Source of the DNA: CAYTED01 sp964537075
GTDB taxonomy: Bacteria; Patescibacteriota; Minisyncoccia; Moranbacterales; UBA1568
Assembly: GCA_964537075.1 (NCBI GenBank)
Contig: CAZIBB010000007.1
Coordinates: 1-29,328 of the forward strand
Direction of reading: 5' to 3'
Length of the DNA: 29,328 nucleotides
In this document: positions 21,039 through 26,470 of the stretch, piece by piece
Layout of the letters: the number at the start of each line of letters is the position of its first letter
Position numbering within the stretch: position 1 is the first letter of the stretch
Notes under the pieces: model-generated
The model's input: the letters and a program-made list of their open reading frames with translations, nothing else
What the model was told of the DNA's origin: nothing
Database searches by the model: none
Program-made: the position numbers and the translations under genes

Positions 21039-21763
21039 TTAACTTTCTTTAACATCAATTGTTTCATCAAATCCTTTGATCTGTCGATATTCTGAATATC
21101 CTGTGATTCAAGAAGCCTGCGAGATCTATCATCCATGCCGACCGTATATACGGATCGCCCGAAGTCAATGACTCGTGGCAGCCCCGTTCCTCTATCCACC
21201 ATGACATTCCTCGCTTCGAGGTCTCCATGGCATATTTTCATCCGATCATGAAGCTCATCGATATAGGATTCTAATCTATCAAAGAAATCATCTAACTCAA
21301 AACCGTCTGGAACTTGGTCGGTCCCATTGAGAATGTGTTGGAGGTTTACTGCATCGAGTTTTTCCATCACGATACCGACATTTTCCTGCCCGTCAAAATA
21401 TTCCACGAAAACCGGCGATCGGACGCCCTCAACCTCGAAGTGGGAAATCTTATCCAGAAAAAATGATTCCGAAGAAACGCTATTCCCCAATTGAAACATC
21501 TCCGATTGCGCGGAGTGATGCCTCTCTTTCATCATCTTTATACAGAGCCCCTGCGGACCGAATTCATAGATTCTTCCAGCTCCCCCCTTATCGAGAAAAT
21601 TACCCGGATTGCTCACTGTCTTCTCGATATATCCCAGGTATTCGTTCCATCGCGCGCCCTCTTTTCCCAGGTCGGGAAAAAAATCAATCGCGTATCGCCC
21701 GGGGTGATGTTCCAGCGACATTTTTTTTCCACCCATAGCTCCCTCAAATCCTTCTCCAAACAT
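21035..21763 (-). CDS. Protein-kinase-fold phosphotransferase (RIO/Bud32-like)
   Basis: A 242-residue protein with a compact kinase fold. Seen: glycine loop DKGGAGRIYEFG (58-69), the VAIK-type lysine in LCIKMMKE (Lys76), hinge IVMEKLDAVNLQ, catalytic loop ICHGDLEARNVMVD (His179, Asp181, Asn186) and the metal-binding VIDFGRS (Asp200). The HGDLxxxN form is typical of atypical small kinases (RIO, Bud32, Kdo/aminoglycoside-type), so the substrate could be protein or small molecule. All key residues are intact. It begins four bases after the polA stop, so it is co-transcribed with polA, and it overlaps or abuts the 88-residue gene downstream. The first 15 residues may not be translated, since later ATG codons (GGKKM) are possible starts. 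Confidence 0.78.
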   Translation of the reverse strand: MFGEGFEGAMGGKKMSLEHHPGRYAIDFFPDLGKEGARWNEYLGYIEKTVSNPGNFLDKGGAGRIYEFGPQGLCIKMMKERHHSAQSEMFQLGNSVSSESFFLDKISHFEVEGVRSPVFVEYFDGQENVGIVMEKLDAVNLQHILNGTDQVPDGFELDDFFDRLESYIDELHDRMKICHGDLEARNVMVDRGTGLPRVIDFGRSVYTVGMDDRSRRLLESQDIQNIDRSKDLMKQLMLKKVN

Positions 21764-21767
21764 ACCG

Positions 21768-24395
21768 TTAAATTTCTCCCCAATTATTTCCGATCATCGT
21801 TTCCACAATAAGCGGCACCTTCAGATTATACGCGTTCTCCATCACTTGTTTCAAATCTTTCGCAAAATGCTTCGCGATATTTTCTTTCACTTCGAAAATG
21901 AGTTCGTCATGCACTTGGAGAAGCATTCGCACGTCATCACCATATTTCTTCACGAGCTTGTCGGCGGCGAGCATAGAGAGTTTCATAATATCCGCCGCGA
22001 GTCCCTGCACCGGCATATTGATCGCCATGCGCTCTCCTGAACGCGCGACCATGACATTCTCGCTCCGGATTTCCGGTACCGCACGGCGTCGTCCCAATTC
22101 TGTCTCGACGAACCCCTTCTCACGAGCAGAGACTTTCATCGCCTCCATAAATTCCGCCACCTTCGGAAACTTCGCGAAATACGCCTTGATGAATTCTCCC
22201 GCTTCCTTCTGCCCAATTTCCGCCGCCTGTGCGAGACCAAATGCCCCCATACCGTACATGAGTCCGAAATTGAACACCTTGGCCTGACGACGCATATCAT
22301 TCGTCACGAGTTCCGGAGCGACCTTAAACACGACTGACCCCGTCGTGCGGTGTACATCTTCACCCTTGCGAAACGCCTCCACGAGTGCGGGGTCACCCGA
22401 CAAATGCGCCATCACACGGAGTTCTATCTGCGAGTAATCCGCCCCGACAAACAAATATCCATCCTCCGCTTCGAATGCTCCGCGGATCTTCTCGCTCCAA
22501 GCATTGCGGGCGGGAATATTCTGCAGATTCGGATTCGACGAGGAAAGCCTCCCGGTTGCCGCCACCACCTGATGAAAAGTTGTGTGGAGTCGCGACTGCG
22601 AATCGACCAGGGTCGGCAAAGTATCGAGGTAAGTCGTCTTCAGTTTGAAGAGCTCGCGGTACTGTTCGATCAGTCCCGCGATCGGATACTCCCCCTTGAG
22701 TTTGATCAGCTCCGGCGAGGCGGTCGAAATGCCGGTCTTCGTCTTCTTCACTCCGGCCGTCGGAATATGGAGATCGATGAAAAGAATTTCCGCGAGCTGC
22801 TTTGGCGAATTGATATTGAACTCGCGTCCCGAGTGCTTGTAAATCTCCTGTTCAAGCGCGGCGATTTCCAAAGTAAGCTCGATTGAAAGCTTGCGAAACT
22901 TTTCCGTGTTCAGCCTGATACCATGCTCTTCCATCTCGGCAAGTATCGGGACGAGAGGCATCTCGATATTTTCAAAGACCGTGCGCACGGTCTTCCCGGC
23001 GACCTGCTCCCTGCTCATCTCACCCAATCGCTCCGAAAAATGTTTTTCCAATTCGGATACCGCGCGCGCTTTCTCTCCGGCACCGGAAATTTCTTCGATA
23101 CCGAGCTCCGAAAGAATGAGGCGCTCGAAAGATACATCGCTTCCCGCATTGAGAAGGTATGCCGCGATCTCCACGTCGAAGGCGATATTCTTCACGGATA
23201 CGTTTTCTCCCGCCAGGGTTCGTATGATATTTTTCCCGTCAAAAGCAACTTTGGCCACTCCATCATTTTCGAAAAACTTTTTGAGAAGCGGCTTCGTTTC
23301 CTCATTCCAAGGAATCACTCCTGCCGCTTTTTCTGTGGCCAATCCGATCGATTCGATCGATGATCCGAAGAGCGAGCCAAGCCCTTTTTCAAGCCACACT
23401 CCCACTCGTTTTACCTCACCGAGAAATGAAATGAGATCCTCTTCTGTTTTGATCGTCTTTATCTTCTCCTTCTTTTTTTGTTCCCTGATCCCTGCTCCCT
23501 GTTCATTGTTCTCTGCCCCCTGATCGCTCCCCGGAAGTCTCTTGATCAGACTGAAAAAACCCAGCTCTTGAAGCAGTGATCCAACCACCTTCTTGTCATA
23601 GTCCCTCGCGACACATTTCTCGAGATCAAGCGTCACGGGCGCATCGATACTAATGGTGCCGAGAGTCTTGCTTAAAAATGCCTTCTCCTTATCCGCTTCC
23701 AATTTCTTCCGTACTGATTCCTTCACCTCTGGGAGATTCGCATAGATATTTTCGAGTGTCCCGAATTGCTTCAGAAGATCCGTCGCGGTCTTGGCTCCGA
23801 TACCCGATACCCCGGGAATATTGTCCGAGCTGTCCCCGGCGAGCCCCTTGTAGTCTGGGAGTTGCGATGGCCCAAATTCATATTTCGCAACGACCGCCGG
23901 CACATCATAGAGCACGAGATCCTTCAGCCCTTTGCGTATCGAAAACACTTTGATATGATCGTCCACCAATTGCAACGCATCATTATCTCCCGTGACGATA
24001 ATAACTTCGATGCCCTGTGCTCCCGCTTGTTTCGCAATCGTTCCCACACAATCATCCGCCTCGAAGTGGGCGAGTTCATAGATCGGAATATTCATCGCGG
24101 TGACGACTTCCTTCACACGAGGAATTTGCGCATACAAATCGTCCGGCGCCTTCGTCCGCGTCGCCTTATACTCGGCATACAATTCGTCCCGAAATGTCGG
24201 CCCCGACAGATCAAAAGATGCCGCGATATATTCCGGATGAAATTTCTCGAGTACCGAGAGAAGCGTCGAGGTGAATCCATACACCGCATGCACCACCTCA
24301 CCCTTTTTCGTGGTCAGTGGCGGCAAAGCATGATACGACCTGTGAATAAGAGCATTCCCATCTATCAAAACGAGTACTTTTTTAGTATCACTCAT
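21768..24395 (-). CDS. polA: DNA polymerase I
   Basis: Repair and Okazaki-fragment polymerase, 875 residues. Domains in order: 5' nuclease (about 1-290; LVLIDGNALIHRSYHALPP, FEADDCVGTIA, VTGDNDALQLV, GLAGDSSDNIPGVSGIGAKTA); a repeat-encoded linker (about 290-306, ENNEQGAGIREQ); a 3'-5' exonuclease-like domain (about 315-480) without the DxE triad, so proofreading is probably lost as in Bacillus PolI; and the polymerase (about 500-875) with motif A DYSQIELRVMAHLSGD, motif B RRQAKVFNFGLMYGMG and motif C LQVHDELIFEV, all intact. The ATG follows TATAAT by eight bases, so the mRNA is probably leaderless. The upstream 24440-24502 carries a diverged copy of its first codons. The kinase gene follows four bases downstream. 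Confidence 0.96.
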   Translation of the reverse strand: MSDTKKVLVLIDGNALIHRSYHALPPLTTKKGEVVHAVYGFTSTLLSVLEKFHPEYIAASFDLSGPTFRDELYAEYKATRTKAPDDLYAQIPRVKEVVTAMNIPIYELAHFEADDCVGTIAKQAGAQGIEVIIVTGDNDALQLVDDHIKVFSIRKGLKDLVLYDVPAVVAKYEFGPSQLPDYKGLAGDSSDNIPGVSGIGAKTATDLLKQFGTLENIYANLPEVKESVRKKLEADKEKAFLSKTLGTISIDAPVTLDLEKCVARDYDKKVVGSLLQELGFFSLIKRLPGSDQGAENNEQGAGIREQKKKEKIKTIKTEEDLISFLGEVKRVGVWLEKGLGSLFGSSIESIGLATEKAAGVIPWNEETKPLLKKFFENDGVAKVAFDGKNIIRTLAGENVSVKNIAFDVEIAAYLLNAGSDVSFERLILSELGIEEISGAGEKARAVSELEKHFSERLGEMSREQVAGKTVRTVFENIEMPLVPILAEMEEHGIRLNTEKFRKLSIELTLEIAALEQEIYKHSGREFNINSPKQLAEILFIDLHIPTAGVKKTKTGISTASPELIKLKGEYPIAGLIEQYRELFKLKTTYLDTLPTLVDSQSRLHTTFHQVVAATGRLSSSNPNLQNIPARNAWSEKIRGAFEAEDGYLFVGADYSQIELRVMAHLSGDPALVEAFRKGEDVHRTTGSVVFKVAPELVTNDMRRQAKVFNFGLMYGMGAFGLAQAAEIGQKEAGEFIKAYFAKFPKVAEFMEAMKVSAREKGFVETELGRRRAVPEIRSENVMVARSGERMAINMPVQGLAADIMKLSMLAADKLVKKYGDDVRMLLQVHDELIFEVKENIAKHFAKDLKQVMENAYNLKVPLIVETMIGNNWGEI
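23478..23527. repeat. Word repeat inside polA, in frame
   Basis: TTGTTCCCTGATCCCTGCTC, then CCTGTTCATTGTTCTCTG: same word family as 9421-9456 and 10113-10219, here coding for a hydrophilic linker between the 5' nuclease and the exonuclease-like domain. Confidence 0.6.
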
Positions 24396-24403
24396 ACCTT
24401 TTC

Positions 24404-24409
24404 ATTATA
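24404..24409 (-). promoter_or_regulatory. -10 box of polA, leaderless start likely
   Basis: TATAAT on the minus strand, eight bases before the ATG at 24395; transcription would begin at about the start codon. No clear -35. Confidence 0.5.
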
Positions 24410-24439
24410 CGACCGGCTTGCCCCATCATTTCTCTTCAA

Positions 24440-24502
24440 GTGACTGGGGTGGATAAGGGCGTTCCCATCGATCAACACCAAGTCTTTTTTCTTTGTTTTC
24501 AA
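24440..24502 (-). pseudogene. Fossil copy of the polA 5' end
   Basis: On the minus strand the frame from TTG at 24502 reads KTKKKDLVLIDGNALIHPSH, against SDTKKVLVLIDGNALIHRSY at the start of polA. The DNA also matches in patches (for example GATCGATGGGAACGCCCTTATCC against GATAGATGGGAATGCTCTTATTC, cited by position 24451-24473). The likeness ends soon after the IDGNALIH block. It lies between tsaE and the polA promoter. It is best read as a decayed partial duplication, or as the leftover start of an older polA, rather than a gene. Confidence 0.7.
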
Positions 24503-24513
24503 TATCTGCAGAT

Positions 24514-24969
24514 TTAGTTGATAACTATCCTCCGCTCCGTTTCCGAAACGCTTTCGATTTTTACCGTCACATATTTTTCCGGGAGGAGATCAGCGATGCG
24601 TTCCGGCCATTCGAGAAGCGTCACGCCGTCCGAATCAGCAATCCATTCCTCGAATCCGATCTCGCGGAACTCCTTGGCACCGAGGCGATACGCATCCGCA
24701 TGATACACCCATTTGATGCCTGCCGTCGTCGGCGAGTATAGGCCTGTCTGCCGTATAGGCAGGTCATACTGCTTCATCAGTATGAAAGTCGGACTCACGA
24801 ATGGTTTCTCCGCACCAAGTTCCTCAAGCAAACCCTGAATGAATGTTGTTTTGCCGGCGCCCAAATTTCCTTCGAAACAAATAAGCATTCCAGGCTTCAG
24901 GGTTTGCGCGAAGCGTTTCCCAACCTCCCTTGTTTCTTCCACCGAATGAGTAGTGAATATTTGGGTCAT
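24514..24969 (-). CDS. tsaE: tRNA threonylcarbamoyladenosine biosynthesis protein TsaE, with repeat insert
   Basis: An ATPase that works with TsaD/TsaB to make t6A37 in ANN-decoding tRNAs. 151 residues. Seen: THSVEETREVGKRFAQ, Walker A FEGNLGAGKTTFIQG (Gly34-Thr42 region), FVSPTFILMKQY, VYHADAYRL and LLEWPERI. Between QY and VYHADAYRL, residues about 69-87 (LPIRQTGLYSPTTAGIKW) form an extra loop. It is encoded at 24709-24765 and contains a copy of the GC-rich palindrome found between genes at 6806 and 8694. The loop lies where normal TsaE has only a short turn, so the protein may stay active. TsaD and TsaB are not in the window. Downstream is the polA fossil, then polA. Confidence 0.92.
   Translation of the reverse strand: MTQIFTTHSVEETREVGKRFAQTLKPGMLICFEGNLGAGKTTFIQGLLEELGAEKPFVSPTFILMKQYDLPIRQTGLYSPTTAGIKWVYHADAYRLGAKEFREIGFEEWIADSDGVTLLEWPERIADLLPEKYVTVKIESVSETERRIVIN
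24741..24765. repeat. Palindromic repeat inside tsaE
   Basis: GGCCTGTCTGCCGTATAGG followed by CAGGTC: CCTGTCTGCC and GGCAGG arms, same family as 6806-6823 and 8694-8713, read in frame. Confidence 0.6.
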
Positions 24970-25010
24970 ACGAGTGACAAATGATATATCTTTGCTTTGT
25001 CATCCCGTAC

Positions 25011-25078
25011 TTGATACGGGATCCAGAAACACCCAATAAGTGGAACCTGGATTCCCGCCTTCTCGGGAATGACAGAGT
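25011..25078. repeat. Paired dispersed repeat GTCATCCCG...CGGGAATGAC
   Basis: Two hairpins (ATCCCGTA/TACGGGAT and ATTCCCG/CGGGAAT) lie inside a larger inverted arrangement GTCAT...CCAG / CTGG...ATGAC. It fills most of the gap between tsaE and the DHH-like gene. Confidence 0.55.
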
Positions 25079-25095
25079 GGCAAACAGTTCTTATT

Positions 25096-25123
25096 CATAA
25101 ATCATAAATCATAAATCATAAAT
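25096..25123. repeat. Tandem repeat, four perfect copies of CATAAAT
   Basis: Four 7-base units in a row, in the gap upstream of the promoter at 25144. Confidence 0.85.
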
Positions 25124-25143
25124 CTGCTAAAAATGCCTCAGAA

Positions 25144-25172
25144 TTGACATACCTCCGGCTCTCAGCTATCCT
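25144..25172 (+). promoter_or_regulatory. Sigma70-type promoter of the DHH-like gene
   Basis: Consensus TTGACA (25144-25149), a 17-base spacer, TATCCT (25167-25172). The expected start near 25179 leaves a leader of about 23 bases without an SD. Confidence 0.8.
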
Positions 25173-25202
25173 ACGCTCTTATATTTTCATCCCATACACA
25201 GT

Positions 25203-26339
25203 ATGAGTCTTTCTCCCGAACAGCAATTCATCGACCTTATCGATCGCGCGCAAGAGCCGCTTATTCTCATTCCGAAAAACGCCTCAATCGATGTACTCGC
25301 ATCCGCCTTCGCTCTCGGACATTACTTCGAGAAAAAGGATCGTCGTGCTGTCATCGTCGGTGAACAGATAAACGAACGCGCGCAAAGTATTCCCTTTCTC
25401 TCTCCGCCGCACACACTCCTTGATGCGCTCACCGGTGCGAGGGAATTCATCCTCGCCTTCAATACCGCCCGCAATCCCATCATCGGAGTCCGGAGCGCCC
25501 AAGAAGGAGAAGAACTCCGTGTATACATCACTCCGAAACACGGCATCATCGACCCACGGGATTTTTCTTTCGTTCCCGATCACTTCAAACACGACCTCGC
25601 CATCGCCCTTGGCGTCGCCGACAAGGAATCACTCGGAAAAACGTATACCGATAATCCTGATCTTTTTTATGAACTTCCTATCGTGAATATCGACTGTCAT
25701 TCCAATAATGAACGGTTCGCTCAAGTCAATCTCATCGATATCACCGCTTCATCCGTTTCAGAAATTATCGCCAAAGTGCTCCTCCAAGAAACGAAGGACA
25801 CATTCGATCCAAGTATTGCAGAGTGTCTCTATACCGGCATTGTCGCCGCGACGGAAAGTTTTCAAAAACAAAATACTCAGCCGAAAGCGCTCGAAATTGC
25901 AGGAAAACTCCTCGACTTTGGAGTTGATCAACAAAAAGTTATTCGCGCACTTTATCGTAATGACTCCCTCGCCCTTCTTAAGCTCTGGGGTCGCGCCATG
26001 AGTAATATCCGCTCAAACGAAACCCTGCGTATGGTATCAAGCACCATCACGGCCGAAGATATCGTACAGTCACGAGCACATCCAGATATCCTCCCAACCG
26101 TACTCGAACGTATCAGGAAACATTCCTCCTCCGGTCAGTATTTTCTTCTCCTTATTCCGGAAATAACCGGTGGCACCACGGCCTATATCGAGGCAACCAA
26201 TGTCGATGCCCTCTTTCCCCTCCTCCAAAAACTCAGTCCCAAGGAAACTATGGGGGAAACATTTATATTCTTCTTCCCTGGCCTCACCTCCGAGCAAACC
26301 GAGGATCATATCGTGAGTCTCCTCTCTCCGAAGAAATGA
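25203..26339 (+). CDS. DHH-family phosphoesterase-like protein with altered catalytic motifs
   Basis: A 378-residue protein resembling bacterial DHH/NrnA-type phosphoesterases. The N-terminal strand reads PKNASIDVLASAFALGHYF where active members have NPDGDALGS: one metal-binding Asp is Ser, the second (Asp30) stays. The name-giving motif is VNIDCHSNN (Asp164-Cys165-His166) instead of DHH, followed by the family block INLIDITASSVSEIIAKVL (NLIDITASS) and IAECLYTGIVAATESF, where Asp is usual in LYTGI-D. The C-terminal DHHA1-like part ends with ITGGTTAYIEA and ETMGETFIFF. The fold is clear, but phosphoesterase activity is doubtful. It has its own consensus promoter and terminator and precedes the double ATPase gene. 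Confidence 0.82.
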   Translation: MSLSPEQQFIDLIDRAQEPLILIPKNASIDVLASAFALGHYFEKKDRRAVIVGEQINERAQSIPFLSPPHTLLDALTGAREFILAFNTARNPIIGVRSAQEGEELRVYITPKHGIIDPRDFSFVPDHFKHDLAIALGVADKESLGKTYTDNPDLFYELPIVNIDCHSNNERFAQVNLIDITASSVSEIIAKVLLQETKDTFDPSIAECLYTGIVAATESFQKQNTQPKALEIAGKLLDFGVDQQKVIRALYRNDSLALLKLWGRAMSNIRSNETLRMVSSTITAEDIVQSRAHPDILPTVLERIRKHSSSGQYFLLLIPEITGGTTAYIEATNVDALFPLLQKLSPKETMGETFIFFFPGLTSEQTEDHIVSLLSPKK

Positions 26340-26358
26340 TCTCTGCGGAAAAAACAGG

Positions 26359-26396
26359 GACGACCGCCGGCGACGGCGGCCGTCCTTTCTTTTTCT
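26359..26396 (+). terminator. Terminator of the DHH-like gene
   Basis: GGACG-A-CCGCCG pairs with CGGCGG-C-CGTCC around GCGA, followed by TTTCTTTTTC. Confidence 0.88.
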
Positions 26397-26417
26397 CATC
26401 ATTTTTTCCACGATATA

Positions 26418-26426
26418 TGCTAAAAT
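26418..26426 (+). promoter_or_regulatory. Extended -10 promoter of the double ATPase gene
   Basis: TGC-TAAAAT with TAAAAT at 26421-26426, 44 bases before the ATG at 26471; no clear -35. Confidence 0.5.
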
Positions 26427-26470
26427 GAATACTAAAGGCTTATTGAAAAAATCTCTCACCTCTCACACAT

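Noticed and set aside
25096..25123. Tandem CATAAAT units as a CRISPR array
   Set aside because: Units are contiguous with no spacers; a simple tandem repeat.
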